Shown here in pieces: positions 1 through 9,354 of a stretch of DNA of 19,128 bases. The notes beneath the pieces are model-generated. The model did no database searches, had not been told where the DNA came from, and worked only from the letters and a program-made list of their open reading frames with translations. A program made the position numbers and the translations under genes. Positions within the stretch are counted from its first letter, which is position 1. Every line of letters begins with the position of its first letter. The stretch spans positions 1 to 19,128 of the forward strand of contig WELB01000461.1 in the NCBI GenBank assembly GCA_009602725.1, read 5' to 3'. Source of the stretch: Spirogloea muscicola. Taxonomy: Eukaryota > Streptophyta > Zygnematophyceae > Spirogloeales > Spirogloeaceae.

Positions 1-9
1 TGTAAAGAT

Positions 10-118
10 CTAGAAGTTGCAGGAGGACGTTCCCATGCCCGGGGTCCCCCCGGAACCCTCTAGAAGTTGCAGGAGGACGTTCCCATGCCCGGGGTCCCTC
101 GGGAACCCTCTAGAGGAG
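10..118. repeat. 50-bp tandem repeat, two copies plus a partial third
   Basis: A unit beginning ctagaagttgcaggaggacg at position 10 recurs at 60, giving a 50-bp period. The two copies differ only at a few bases near ggtcccccc/ggtccctcg. A third copy starts at 110 but breaks off after ctagaggagcc. No protein-coding signal was recognised. It may be the end of a longer array lying outside the window. Confidence 0.9.
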
Positions 119-255
119 CCCAGATTAGGGTTAGGGCTGACTAGGCTGGATTTAGGCTTAGGGCGCGGGGCGCCGGCTCGAGCTCGGGCTAGGGCGCGAT
201 TCATGACAACTGGCACCGTTGGCACTCTCAAACGGATGGAACGGTACAGTGACAT

Positions 256-520
256 GGGCTCTGGTGTGGTACAAACCCGATCTAAGCTGGCCTAGTGTGG
301 CTGTTTGCCCATGAACGTCGTGGACTCCGTTGTGAGATTGGTCGTGTGCGATGCCTTGGCATGAGTGATCCCTGCTTTGGTACTCGCCTTGAAGTACCTC
401 AGGTGTTGGCGGCTAATGCGGCCTCATTCTGGGTTGTGCTGAGTTCACACTCCTGCTGGTATTGTGGTGCTTGGCACTAAGTGCGATGCGGAATGTGGCT
501 ACGACTTATAGCTTCAGAAG
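256..520 (+). repeat. Dispersed repeat, copy 1 (partner of 4690-4960)
   Basis: This stretch matches the reverse complement of about 4690-4960 at roughly three quarters identity. Both copies encode related peptides in two frames. One frame contains CLGMSDPCFG here and CLGMGDPCFG in the partner. The other contains VIPALVLALKYLR here and VIPALVLALPYLR in the partner. The copies differ by small indels, so at most one frame was ever coding. The sequence lies just beyond the leader of LTR A, but it is not part of the LTR. The function of the original sequence is not recognised. Confidence 0.7.
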
Positions 521-593
521 GATCCTTGCATTGTCAGCAGTAAACCACAACTCTTACGTGACTGGCTATATGAAATAACTCCTCTACTACCAA
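480..593 (-). other. Leader and degenerate primer-binding site downstream of LTR A
   Basis: Read on the minus strand, a degenerate primer-binding site of the form TTGGTAGTAGAGG (580-592) follows the LTR A end. Next comes a leader that aligns with the leader downstream of LTR E (11688-11800) and the minus-strand leader at 6872-6740: shared words include agccag-cacgtaa and tgcaaggatcc. This makes LTR A a 5' LTR of a minus-strand element whose internal region is lost or off the left edge. Confidence 0.6.
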
Positions 594-1317
594 CGTAACG
601 TGTCCCTAATCATACAAATAGGATGAGAACGTCTTGTTTGGGTATCGGACAAAGGGTGTTCTGGAGACAACCCCCTTACAGAGTGGAACGCCAGCGCACA
701 CAGCGCCCTCTCAACCGAGGGTCAGCAGCTGTCCCCGCAAGAGGCGCGGCCATGGTACTTACAGAGAGCCGGCGAGGCCCGCAGCAACGAGCTGCAGCAA
801 CGGGCTGGGCAGCAGTCGGCAGCAGCAGAGCTGTGTCGGCGGCTGCAGCAGCAGCCAGCAGCAGGGCTGTGCCTCTCTTGGCGTCACCGGTCCGACTGAG
901 GAGTCCGGCCTCGGCATACTACTTATAAGCGTTCCATCTGCCACACATCCCCCGAGGGTGACACGAGGGTCGCCCCCAAGGTCCTCTCCGGAGGGGCGGG
1001 TCTGACCAATGGGGACACGAAGTGACGCCCTTTGGGCGGTACAAGGAGACACGAAGCGGCACCCATTGCACGGTACCAAGGAGGCACGATGCGGCGCCTT
1101 GGGCGGCGCGACGGGGCGCCTCGGGCGACTCCAAGAAGGCGCGAAGCGGCGCCTCCTTGACGGGGCACGTGCGGTACGAAACCGGGACCTCGGGGACCAT
1201 TGTTTGCTACATGCAGTGGAGCAAAGCTACCGGTACCGTCTGGGACTTCCATAGGGTGCATACAGTACAATCAAGTGAGGTTATTCGCACTGTTGGCACT
1301 CCCAATTGGAGGAAACA
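594..1317 (-). mobile_element. LTR A, Ty3/gypsy long terminal repeat
   Basis: This is a nearly complete minus-strand LTR. Its 5' terminus (TGTTTCC on the minus strand) is at 1317, and its 3' end lies next to a primer-binding-site remnant near 594. It aligns along its length with LTRs B, C, D and E. Shared features include a TATA box (cttataag, 922-929), a CTG/GCC-rich transcribed part (about 775-870), a GTAAGT donor-like motif (minus strand, 757-762) and the U5 block around 640-680. At about 720 bp it is shorter than D or E because its U3 is abbreviated. Confidence 0.85.
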
Positions 1318-1817
1318 GTATACCCACTCTCGGCCATGCTTGGCGGCATGCTCTGCCGCGGCCATGCTCGGCGCCATGGCGCCTGCTGGAGAGAGCTCAT
1401 GGTTCCCTCGTCAAGCACGCTCCTCGCGGGCGAGCCTTGGGGCGACCCCCATACACCCTGGAGGGAGGGTGTCACGGAGAAGCACTAAGTCTTGCACGTA
1501 GCAGAGAGAGGCCCGACCAAAGGCCGAAGACTCAGTGAAGCTCTGAGAGGCGCAGCCTAGCGGCTGCCTGCTGTTGCAGACCGTTGCCACGCGCGGCTCG
1601 TTGCCGGCTCTGCTGTGGAGACCTTGGCGGCGGGGAGTAAAGTCTGCAGCGGGTACCCAAGGGTGGAGCTGCTGCTTAGTGGCATTATTACAGAGCAAGT
1701 CTTCCGCTGTGCCGGAGTGATTCCTCGTGGCGGGGGTTTGTCCATAAGTCCCCAAGCACTCAATCATAACAAGGACGCATTCGGCTTGAATCTGCCTGTT
1801 AGGGACCGAATGCCACA
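1318..1817 (+). mobile_element. LTR F, 5'-truncated plus-strand LTR
   Basis: The sequence aligns in plus orientation with the second half of the LTR family. It contains a gcgaccccc...ggagggtgtcacgg block matching the U3/TATA area of D and E, the GAGAGAG leader block near 1503, a degraded CTG-rich portion, the gtcttccgctg block at 1699 and an LTR-like end (gaatgccaca) at about 1817. The TATA box is not preserved (aagcactaag). The U3 start is missing where it abuts LTR A. A 120-bp minus-strand LTR start follows immediately, so F probably inserted into, or recombined with, that LTR. Confidence 0.6.
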
Positions 1818-1917
1818 GTGTAGCAAAGTTACCGGCACCGTTTGGAACTCCCAAACGGTAGATACGATATAGCCATGTCAGGTTACCGGCGCCGTTTGCA
1901 TCCCAAATGGAGGGAAC
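1818..1917 (-). mobile_element. 5' end of a minus-strand LTR, probable 3' LTR of the gypsy element at 2122-3470
   Basis: On the minus strand this begins TGTTCCCTCC at 1917 and follows the first 100 bases of the LTR family (gtatctaccgtttggga, ccggtaactttgctac). A purine-rich stretch (aggtgggaggtacgtga on the minus strand) lies just upstream and could be a polypurine tract. The position about 200 bp beyond the chromodomain remnant suits a 3' LTR. The rest of this LTR is cut off by LTR F. Confidence 0.65.
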
Positions 1918-2121
1918 ATCACGTACCTCCCACCTACATGTTCACGTCCTCGGGACGAGAGGGGATCTACAGGGGTTCGACCTGTGGGAGTTGAGCCCGG
2001 CGGGAAGATACTGGACGACGGAGAGAAGAGGTGTGGCCTCCTGTCAGATACTTCTGTACGAGGGAAGGACAATTGACAAAATTGAGTGCAGGTTTCCATG
2101 TACTGTGCTCAGGAAGATGAC

Positions 2122-2517
2122 CTAGCTACTTGATAAGGTACTCACTAACGACGCCCACGGAGATTGTCCGGTGTGACAGACCCTCCTCCGCTTAGAATTT
2201 TTCCTCGTTGTCAAGAACGAGGGAAGGTGTAGGCGGTGGGATACGGCCATCCGTCTGTCATGGCTCGAGCTGAGACACGTGGAAAACCTCGTGGATATCC
2301 CTTGGCACCGGAGTATCGAGCTCATATGCGACCTTGCGACCAGACGCATGACATGATAGGGTCCAACCCACTTTGGCAGCAACTTGGTGAGCAGGCGAGT
2401 CTCAAACGCTACGAGGTGACCCTCCTGCAAGGAAACGGCTTTTGCCGGTCAAAGAGTTTTCACACCACATATGACTACAATGGAGCGCCTTCTCGAGGCA
2501 AGGCCCAAAACAGGTAG
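2122..2517 (-). pseudogene. Ty3/gypsy pol remnant: integrase C-terminal end and chromodomain-like tail
   Basis: The minus strand encodes LLTKLLPKWVGPYHVMRLV, the GPY/F module of the integrase C-terminus. A frame change then leads to DIHEVFHVSQLEP, which closes gypsy polyproteins, and to an acidic stretch ending EYLIK followed by a stop. That ending resembles the first half of a chromodomain (the EYLVKW core), which is what defines chromoviruses. The reading frame is broken by frameshifts and stops, and the chromodomain is cut short near 2130. The integrase zinc finger and catalytic core expected upstream are missing: the next recognisable piece is RNase H/RT-side sequence at 2575, so an internal deletion of well over 1 kb is inferred. 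Confidence 0.85.
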
Positions 2518-2574
2518 GGAAACTAGAACTTGTTTTGGTGTCCATGAATGCCCGCGGGCATTTGGACGACCACC

Positions 2575-2766
2575 CTAGGGAACGTCCTTACGAGTGAGCT
2601 TCGTAAGAGGAGATGCCATGCGTCCGTGCCGTTGCAAGATTGCTTTACTATACTGGACTTGGTATGCTTTAAACGCAACTGCGGCATATTCCGAGGCACT
2701 TAGCCACTCCTTTACGTCAGTATCTGCAAATAGATGCAGCATGACAACTACTTTTGGGTTTGACAA
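2575..2766 (-). pseudogene. Gypsy pol remnant: RT/RNase H junction
   Basis: The minus-strand peptide ends GRMASPLTKLTRKDVP. This matches the well-known linker between reverse transcriptase and RNase H of Ty3/gypsy elements (SPLT-LT+KD-P). Only this tail is recognisable; the N-terminal 40 residues are not alignable by eye. It lies between the RT remnant (2950-3340) and the integrase tail (2122-2517) in the expected order, so it belongs to the same minus-strand element. Confidence 0.7.
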
Positions 2767-2949
2767 GAACCCCGTCTTTGCCTACAACATGCCCTAATAC
2801 TGGTTACACACACTTGGCATACAAGTGATTTGACATCGCAAAGGCAGCACTCGCTGCAGGTGCAACACGTAATACCCGGGTGTCGTTCGAGACACCAGTA
2901 TGTTCAGCCAGTATATCAGCGCAGAGTCATACGATGGGGGCCAAGACTT

Positions 2950-3440
2950 CGGCTGTCACAGCCTGACACCTGCTAGGTGCATCGGGCAAATTAAAGCCGA
3001 GCACCTTGGGCTCGAAATGTCTGAGCGCGTACAACAAGCCAAATTCGGAACTTCCCCAGGCGTGATACAAATTTGGTAATAAGTTCCCACAGATTCAGGG
3101 AGCAGACACACGTGCTGCCCCGAGACGATCACACAAATCATCAATAACAGGCAAAGGTACCGGTTCTTGACAGTGAGCTTGACTAGATCTTGATGCAGGA
3201 TGCACATCCGATGACTTCCGTAGTGCTTCTCAAGGAAGCGGATAGGTGCACCATACAGCGACTAAGGTGGCTCACTATGCCCGTACTTCAGCAAGTCCGC
3301 CAATTGCAATTGCAGCTCTTGACACTAAAAGTACTCAGTCGGCAAAGAGGGCAGTACGGCGGCAGAGCGCTGGACGTCGTTGAGCCACTTCGCATGAGGA
3401 GGCAACCACGTCCAGAGGTGTTCGGCAAATGTATCCAACT
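2950..3440 (-). pseudogene. Gypsy pol remnant: reverse transcriptase fingers/palm
   Basis: Read on the minus strand, about 3320-3190 gives ELQLQLADLLKYGH, then YGAPIRFLEKHYG and RMCILHQDL. The open stretch 3207-2956 continues with KLTVKNRY and YYQICITPGEVP. These are, in order, the Ty3/gypsy RT signatures around ELLK-GYI-PS, SPYGAPI-FV-KKDG, RMC-DYR-LN and LTVKNRYPLP...GYHQI. In the stretch that should hold the first catalytic aspartate, the frame is disturbed (SVGTYYQI), and the YVDD box is absent. Several frameshifts and a stop are present, so it is dead. Upstream, 3473-3340 holds a weak match to the protease-RT linker. Confidence 0.85.
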
Positions 3441-3473
3441 ACAGCATTGACTGGTTGTCAAGAGCCGCACCAA

Positions 3474-4040
3474 GTGAGGCTACCACACGTACTACAGAGT
3501 CATGGAAAGACTCATTACTCATCAGCAGAAGCAGATACTTAGCAAAAGCTGGATGCGTGTGAAGGTACACCTTCAACGACATCTATTGGTCTCAGAGTGC
3601 AAGATGCTGTTAAAAGCATTCAATACAAATCAACCCTTTGGCATTGAAAGGCGGAGACGAGCACTCACTCAGAGTACTCTGTTGCACTAACAGCTGCAGG
3701 CAGTCAATACGGGCAGCTTTCCAGCTTTCCAGCGAGTGCATAGAAATACTCAGCACTAGCTGGAGAAACGGTCCAGTTTTCGCTACCAGGCAATATGGCC
3801 AACGTTACAGGGCACTGGGGCAGAACACTAGGACCCCATATGGTTGTTATTCATGGCCGCTAAGTGTGGCTTGGCACGTGGTCATCACGGGGGTATACTG
3901 GCGAGGAATTGGCCAAGCAGTGGCCGCAGAGGGCGTTGACAACATTTGCCAAGCCGGGCTCCGCGTGCTTACTCAACCCAGAGCTGCGACATCACATTGT
4001 AAACAGCTGCAGACGGCAAAGGACTTCCACTGGAAGTAGG
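3474..4040. other. Unassigned internal retroelement DNA
   Basis: No gene is recognisable. The position, directly upstream (on the minus strand) of the gypsy RT, suggests degraded gag/protease sequence of that element. No CCHC zinc knuckle or protease DTG motif was found. One plus-strand reading frame (3638-4039) is open, but its translation looks compositionally random. Confidence 0.4.
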
Positions 4041-4500
4041 TGACACCGGAAGTTGTAACGAATGATGTGGATCGCCAAGCCCGGGCTGCCGGCGGCGCGG
4101 AGAAGAGCGTGGAAAGCATTGGATGAGGCTGCAACAGTAGAATGAGCAACGGTCAATGCAGGGGCAAGGGTCCAGGGGCCCGAGGTTGGGTGAAGAACTC
4201 AGCCCCTTTTCCATCTCGGATTCCCTTATATAGCCCGACGGACTGCGAGCCCGGCCATACAGGCCCAGGTGGTAAAATTGGCACCCAACCTCTCGTTGAC
4301 GACCCGTCCAAGACCTGTTGACGGCTATCATCGGGCTACCACCGACAATCTACCCATCCATTGGCTACCACCGTCATCCGACGATCCCCTGTCAATGCCC
4401 CGTCGATAGCCACTGACGGTCAACTACCCTTGGGCTAGCATTCACGTCAACAGTAACGGCCGCTATTGACGCCGTCAAGATAGTCTACAGCGCTGCCGCC
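4041..4500 (-). promoter_or_regulatory. Possible minus-strand promoter region of another element
   Basis: A TATA motif ctatataag is read on the minus strand at 4225-4233, downstream of a stretch (4290-4480) with loosely repeated words such as gctaccaccg and gacggtc/gacggct. The layout resembles an LTR U3 plus TATA. However, the sequence does not align with the LTR family A-G and no LTR ends were identified, so this is only a possible second LTR family or a dead promoter. Confidence 0.3.
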
Positions 4501-4542
4501 TCCCGTCGCCGTTCCAGCGCCAGCACCATGCTGTCTCGCGCG

Positions 4543-5187
4543 TCACGATTCAGGTTGCGCCGCTCTCCGCTCAAGGTTATCTGTCAATACATTACTGCTG
4601 CATTGACATTCTAGCCATGTAAATATTATTACAAAGGTGATCTTGATCAGGGCCACAAAAGCCTTGAGGTCAATGATGATGGCGGACAGCCACATTCTCA
4701 TCGCACTTAGTGCCAAGCACCATACTGCCCGCCATTTGGAGTGTGCACTTAGCACGAACCAGGGTGAAGGCGCACCAGCCGCCAATACCTGAGGTACGGC
4801 AAGGCGAGGACCAAAGCAGGGATCACCCATGCCAAGGCATCTCCCAATACCGACCTCACGACGAAGTCCACGACCTTCTTGGGCACATAGCCCATAGCCA
4901 GGCCAGCTAAGATCGGGGTTGAAGCACACCAGGGCCAATGTCTCACACACTAGACAAACGGGAACTGGCCAGCTCGTGTCACACAGCAGCACAGCTGATA
5001 GCTGATATACAAGCAGTGTCATGGCTTGAGTGGCACAAAACCACTTGTCGCCAAGTGACAATACCAAATTGGCGAGAACGAACGACTCGTTCAACGCCCA
5101 GGTTGCAGTGATACACACGCCAATTGTGCCCAGATACTCGCAAAGTGAATGGCGAGTTCTGTACATATGGTCACTCAGCTTGGACAA
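4543..5187 (-). CDS. Open frame of 214 codons, hydrophobic, unknown; overlaps dispersed repeat copy 2
   Basis: This is the longest uninterrupted frame outside the viral block. The predicted product has hydrophobic stretches (around residues 23-45, 55-85 and 165-195) that could span membranes, and it is rich in cysteine and tryptophan. No family is recognised. Residues about 90-165 lie in the repeat shared with 256-520, where the equivalent frame is shifted or interrupted. An overlapping minus-strand frame (4946-4749) has an equally conserved, more membrane-like peptide (ALAWVIPALVLALPYLRYW). The frame may therefore be open by chance. Low confidence that it is a real gene. Confidence 0.25.
   Translation of the reverse strand: MSKLSDHMYRTRHSLCEYLGTIGVCITATWALNESFVLANLVLSLGDKWFCATQAMTLLVYQLSAVLLCDTSWPVPVCLVCETLALVCFNPDLSWPGYGLCAQEGRGLRREVGIGRCLGMGDPCFGPRLAVPQVLAAGAPSPWFVLSAHSKWRAVWCLALSAMRMWLSAIIIDLKAFVALIKITFVIIFTWLECQCSSNVLTDNLERRAAQPES
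4690..4960 (-). repeat. Dispersed repeat, copy 2 (partner of 256-520)
   Basis: The reverse complement of this stretch aligns with 256-520, starting at the shared word cccgatct(t/a)agctggcct and continuing to aatgtggct. Identity is high over ctcgtgatgcc-type blocks such as atgccttggcatg and gtgatccctgctttgg. Two copies in opposite orientation 4.4 kb apart indicate a repeat family inserted independently of the LTRs. Confidence 0.75.
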
Positions 5188-5483
5188 GTACCAATATCAT
5201 GAGATCCCCGGGGTGGACTTCTCACCGGAGGATGCCACTAGGCAGGGTCCCACACAGAGAGGTGGTCACAAGCCACACGCGGACGGAGGATTGCAGTACA
5301 AGCAAGCCATACCACTTTTCTCAATGCCAGGTGTTGATGCTGCTCCTGCTTTCCTAGCCCACACGGCAGGTGCAGACGACAGAGCACACCCATTCATAAG
5401 TCCGGCAGCAACAGTAACTTTGATGGACCAGCCAATTGGTCAAGCCACCGGCTCTGTTGGCATAATATGACCATTTAGGACAA
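5188..5483. other. Unassigned sequence between the dispersed repeat and LTR G
   Basis: An open plus-strand frame spans 5030-5470 (146 codons), but no motif or family is recognised and it overlaps the opposite-strand repeat. No promoter, RNA gene or element end was identified. Confidence 0.4.
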
Positions 5484-5947
5484 GTGGCCCGCCAGGTGGC
5501 GGGTTGGCTTGCCGGGCAACTGGCCCGCCCAGGTGCGGGTCCCGCTCGTTCGAAAGATAACCTCGCCAGGATCCACCGGTTCAACGGAGGATCTTTGGCC
5601 GCCGCAAGGCGGCCATGGGGCAAGCCGCCTACACCCGTGGAGGGGGGGTGGCACGGGGAAGCACGAAATGCCTTGGGCTGAGGCTCGACAGGAGTTCAAC
5701 AGGTGAAGCCCAGGAGCAGCCTTGCTGCAGCTCGCAGCTGCAGCCGCCGCCGCACCCTGCTGCGGGGCTTGCTGCGCCGGCCTGCGCCCAGGAGGTGGAG
5801 TCGCCGCTGGACGGCGACGCCACAGGGCCTGTCTTCCGCTGCGCCGATGCGCTAGTGCTTTGCCTGTGTAGTGGGTTGGTCCCTAACCCCCTACAGCCGA
5901 GTTCATAAGGACAGCCCACCTAACTGCGTGTGTAGGGCGAGATACCT
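5484..5947 (+). mobile_element. LTR G, truncated plus-strand LTR
   Basis: A GC-rich U3-like start (ggcccgccaggtggcggg) leads to cacccgtggaggg-ggtggcacgggg, matching the block just before the TATA of D and E. The TATA itself is lost (aagcacgaaat). There follow a CTG/CCG-rich stretch (5725-5785), gtcttccgctgcgcc at 5831 and a U5 tail ending gtgtgtagggcgagata near 5945. No clean TG terminus, target duplication or primer-binding site was found. It lies within the internal region of the minus-strand gypsy element, so it is probably a later insertion. Confidence 0.6.
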
Positions 5948-6530
5948 TAACTGTAGGTAGACATGGCTGGTAGGGACGGCTGGACACATCTTAGTCGTGA
6001 CTACGGATGCAGGTGGAGACGGTCACGTCAAACCGTTGCTCCGGCAGCACCAGGCAAGCAGTCTACAGGAGACGCAAGGATTGCTCGGCCGACAGCATGG
6101 GCGAGCAATTTGCACATCTCATAGCACACCCCCACACATTGTTGCTAGCAGGTCCCCTTGGACCAGCAGCCTCATACTGCTCCATCAAGACCACAACGCG
6201 CTGAGCCTCCTTGGAGTCGGGCGATCCAGGGACAGCGATTGGAGCCCCGACAGCTCATCAAATCACTGCCTCGACCTTAGCAGGTTGAATAGCCGGCAGA
6301 GGGGGACTAGGTGCAGTTTTTGAGTCAGCCGACTCCATGCCTTTACACCAACACACTGAGGGATCGAGTCAATGGCGAGTATAAGACATATCTGTTGGAA
6401 CAAGACTACCACTGTGCACCAGGCAAGCATAGCAAACATGGTAGCCCGCCAGATTTTACTCCCAAAGAGCAAAGCCATGGAAGCAGACTGAGGGAGAGCC
6501 AGCGAGAGTACAGACCAGCGCCTCTTCAAT
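5948..6530. other. Unassigned internal retroelement DNA, possible gag remnant
   Basis: No confident gene. By position it lies between the leader (6740-6872, minus strand) and pol of the minus-strand element, so it should contain gag. A minus-strand stretch reading GSPDSKEAQRVVVLMEQY (about 6225-6170) has the look of a helical gag segment, but no zinc knuckle was found. Confidence 0.35.
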
Positions 6531-6871
6531 AGTCAGACTGCCGCCCACCTGCGGCCGGGTGATATGCCGTGCTTGATAGGCCGGCTACACACCGGGCACA
6601 GGTGGTTACGCAGGGCGAATACTGACCAGGGGATGAAGATTGCCGCCGGGAAGAAGAGCCGTTCTGCATCTTGAACTCCCGGTGCGTGGATGTCGAGGCG
6701 AGGGGTCGCGCACTTGTCGCTTCGCTGATGACGGGCTCCACACACGGACTGGAATTTTTCACGCTTACGGTGAATAAGTAGTCCAGCATTCGGAAGGGTC
6801 CTTGCACTGTCGGCCGTAAGATACAAAATTTACGTGACTGGCCAGATGCAAGAATTCCTCTTATATCAATG
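6531..6871 (-). other. Leader and primer-binding-site remnant downstream of LTR C
   Basis: On the minus strand a degenerate primer-binding site (TTGATATAAGAGG, about 6869-6857) is followed by attcttgcatctggccag and later atgctggacta, which align with the leader of LTR E (gttcttgcatctagccag, atgctggacta). Further down both share gtcatc-gcgaagcg. Two overlapping minus-strand frames (6826-6533 and 6807-6526) carry cysteine pairs such as CPVC but match no family I recognise. Confidence 0.65.
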
Positions 6872-6973
6872 TAACGTTTTTATCCCTATACACACGGTTA
6901 GGGTCAGAAGTTCCTATTTGAGATTTCGGACAAAGAGTGTTTAGCACAGGAGACTGCCGGTGCTTACAGCGTA

Positions 6974-7984
6974 TGTAAACTCCCTCAATTTGGGAGACCA
7001 AACAACATCCGTAAGCGGCTTCATGCGCGGCTTCACGCGTGGCACACGCCAGTCACGCGCGTCACGCGCGTCACACACAGTCACGCGCGTCACGCGCCAG
7101 TCCCCTGGACTCGTATCCCATTCGTCAGGCTCGCGCCCAGCGCAGCCTGCACCACGCGCGGCACGCGCCAGTCGTATCCCTATAGTTCGGGTCCGCCCCT
7201 CCGGGGGCCGGACCTTGGGGCTGCCCTCGTCGCACCCTCGGGGTAGGAGTAGCAGGGGGAACGCTATCAGTAGGAGGCCGAGGCCAGACTGCTCAGTCGG
7301 ACCAGTGACGCCCAGAGAGAGGCACAGCCCTGCTTGCCTGCTGCCGCAGCCGCCGCCTCAGCCCTGCTGCTGCCGTCAGCTGCCCAGTCGCTGCGGACAA
7401 AGCTGGCTCTCTGTAAGTGCCATGGTTGCCATGGGAACAGCTACTAAGCCAGACTTCCGGTAGAGTCGCCGTCTTCTGGCGGTAAGGCAAAGTAAGACTG
7501 TCACGGTGCTACGCAATGCACGTGTGTGCGCCGTGCGCGCTGGCAAGTTGGAGGCAGCAGCTCGTCGCTGCGGACATCGCTGGTTCTCTGTAATTGCCAT
7601 GGTTGCCATGGGGACAGCTACTAAGCCAGACTTCTGATCGAGTCGCCGTCTTCTGGCGGTGCCTCACGGTAGAACTTCCGCGGTGCTATGCAATGCAAGT
7701 GTGTGTGCCGTGTGCGCCGGCAAGTTGGAGGCAGCTCGTCGCTACGGACATCGCTGGCTCTCCGTCAACGCTATGGTTGCTACGGGGACTAATACTAAGC
7801 CAGACTTCCGATAGAGTCGCCGTCTTGTGGCGGTGCCTCAGGGTGAGACTTCCGCGGTGCTATGGAATGCACGCATGTGCGCCGTGCGCGCTGGCGTTCC
7901 ACTACGTAGGGGGGGTAGTTACTAAATCCCCTAGGTCCGAATTCGACAAGGACGTACCAATCCCTACTGCGTGTATGGGGATCA
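6974..7984 (+). mobile_element. LTR B, plus-strand LTR with internal triplication, inserted in LTR C
   Basis: It starts TGTAAACTCCC at 6974 and ends near tgtatggggatca (7984). The U3 holds an array of cacgcg-type words (7020-7160). The core-promoter area is degraded (cgctatcagtag), and gctcagtcggacc, cccagagagag and the CTG/CCG-rich transcribed part follow. The downstream part is present three times (7390-7907), making this LTR about 1.0 kb instead of about 0.92 kb. LTR C flanks it on both sides. I could not define a clean target-site duplication. Confidence 0.75.
7390..7907 (+). repeat. Three tandem copies of a ~175-bp unit inside LTR B
   Basis: Units begin gctgcggac(a) at 7390, gctgcggacatcgctgg at 7567 and gctacggacatcgctgg at 7741, giving periods of 177 and 174 bp. 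Each holds the donor-like site, ccatggttgccatgg, actaagccagacttc, agtcgccgtctt-tggcgg and gcaatgca or gaatgca, then a gcgccgtgcgc block. LTRs D and E have a single equivalent. The copies differ at about 10-15% of sites, so the triplication is not recent. Confidence 0.9.
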
Positions 7985-8437
7985 GGATTCACGATCACAT
8001 AGCGCATCGGAAGTCTTACCCTGAGGCACCGCCCAAAGGCAGCGACTCCAACGAAAGTTAGTAGCTGTCCCCCCCGCGCGGGGCGTAGCCATCGTTCCTA
8101 CAGACAGAGTGCCGACGAGGCCTGCATCGACGAGCTGCGGCGACGGCTGGGCAGCAGGCGGCAGCAGCAGAGCTGTGGCGGGGCCTGCGGCAGCAGGCAG
8201 CAGCGGGGCTGTGCCTCTCTCGGCATTGGTCCGACTGAGCAGTCCGGCCTCGGCCTAGTTCTGATAGCGTTCCCCCTGCCACCCCTTCCCCGAGGTTGTG
8301 ACGAGGGTGGCGGCGGGCCTGACAGGGGAATATGACGCCTCCAAGACTTCGGCGCACAAGGCGAAATGCCTGGCGCAGAAGTCCAGGGGACCAGGGGACT
8401 AACGCCAAGAAACCGTCGCACACGGCCCAGAGAGCTG

Positions 8438-9354
8438 GTGTAACGTTCCTCCCATAGGAGAGGGCGCGCCAACGGTGCGCGAACACCTTACAGGAGCGTA
8501 TCGTATCTACCGTTTGGAGTTGCAACCGGTACGGGTGACTTGGCCACACTCCGTGTAGCTAAGTACGGTTTGAGGTCCCGGGCTCATTATCCGTGCGCAC
8601 ACCTCGGGCCAACACCCGGCGAGCTGGCCGGGTGGGCCAGCTCTCCCTCAGCAGTGCCCTGCGAGCTGGCCGGGTTGGCCAGCTCTCTTGGCCTCATGGC
8701 CGCATGGCCTCTGTCCTGTGTCCTCATGGCCTCAGTCCCTTGGCCCCGTGAGTCAGGCTATTGGCCTGGCGCGCCACCTCCTTGGCGCTAGTCCCTGTTC
8801 AGCGCGCCAGTCTCCTGGACTTGCGCGCCGGCCTCTTGGCGCTAGTCCCTTGGACTCGTGCTACAGGCCTCTGGCCCTGTGCGCCAGCCTCTTGCATTGA
8901 TCGTGTCCCCTAGTCAGGCCCGCCCCTCCGGGGGAGGGCCCTGGGGGCGACCCTAGTCACACCCTCGGGGGGGGGTGGCAGGAGAACCGCTATAAGTAGT
9001 AGGCCTTGGCCAGACTCCTCAGTCGACCAACGCCGAGAGAGACAAAGCTCTGCTGCTGCCTAGCCAGCCCCGCTGCTGCCTGCTGCTGCCGCCGCTGCCA
9101 CAGCTCTGCTGCTGCCGCCTGCTGCCCAGCCCGTCGCCGCAGTTCCTCGCTGAGGTCCTCGCCGGCTCTCTGTGAGTCTATTGGTAGAGTCCCCGCCCTA
9201 GGGCGATGCCTTCAGTGTCAGACTTCCGCTACGCTCTGTGTTCGTACGTGCGTCGGCGTTCTCTTGTGTGAGAGTTGTCTCCAAAACACCCCATTACCGA
9301 ACCCAAATAGGACATTCTAAACCTAACTGTGTGATTAGAGGCAGGGGTGTTATA
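8438..9354 (+). mobile_element. LTR D, complete solo LTR with target-site duplication
   Basis: It begins TGTAACGTTCC at 8438 and ends gtgttata at 9354, where LTR E ends atgtcaca, so the terminal CA has decayed to TA. The flanking pentamers are GCTGG (8433-8437) and GATGG (9355-9359), a 5-bp duplication with one mismatch, as expected for a Ty3/gypsy insertion. There is a TATA box at 8991-8998 (ctataagt), a CTG/CCG-rich transcribed part (9050-9130), a donor-like gtgagt at 9172-9177 and a U5. No internal sequence is attached, so it is a solo LTR formed by recombination between the two LTRs. Confidence 0.88.

Noticed and set aside
125-136. ttagggttaggg, telomere-like
   Set aside because: Only two units, of mixed context; far too short to call a telomeric or interstitial telomeric array or to identify the organism.
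775-870. CTG/CAG-rich stretches (also 5725-5785, 9050-9130, 11390-11450) as coding glutamine/alanine or leucine repeats
   Set aside because: They recur at the same place in all LTRs, between TATA box and U5, in non-conserved frames, so they are transcribed LTR sequence and not protein repeats.
1970-1990. ggttcgacctg, resembling a tRNA B box
   Set aside because: The last two bases do not fit the B-box pattern, and no A box or cloverleaf could be found around it.
6533-6826. Possible RING or zinc-finger protein (CPVC pair) on the minus strand
   Set aside because: Too few cysteine/histidine pairs for a zinc-binding domain, and the stretch aligns with retroelement leader sequence at its start.
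7000-7160. cacgcg/gcgtcac repeats as a CRISPR-like or regular array
   Set aside because: Spacing is irregular and the position matches the U3 of an LTR; the genome is eukaryotic.
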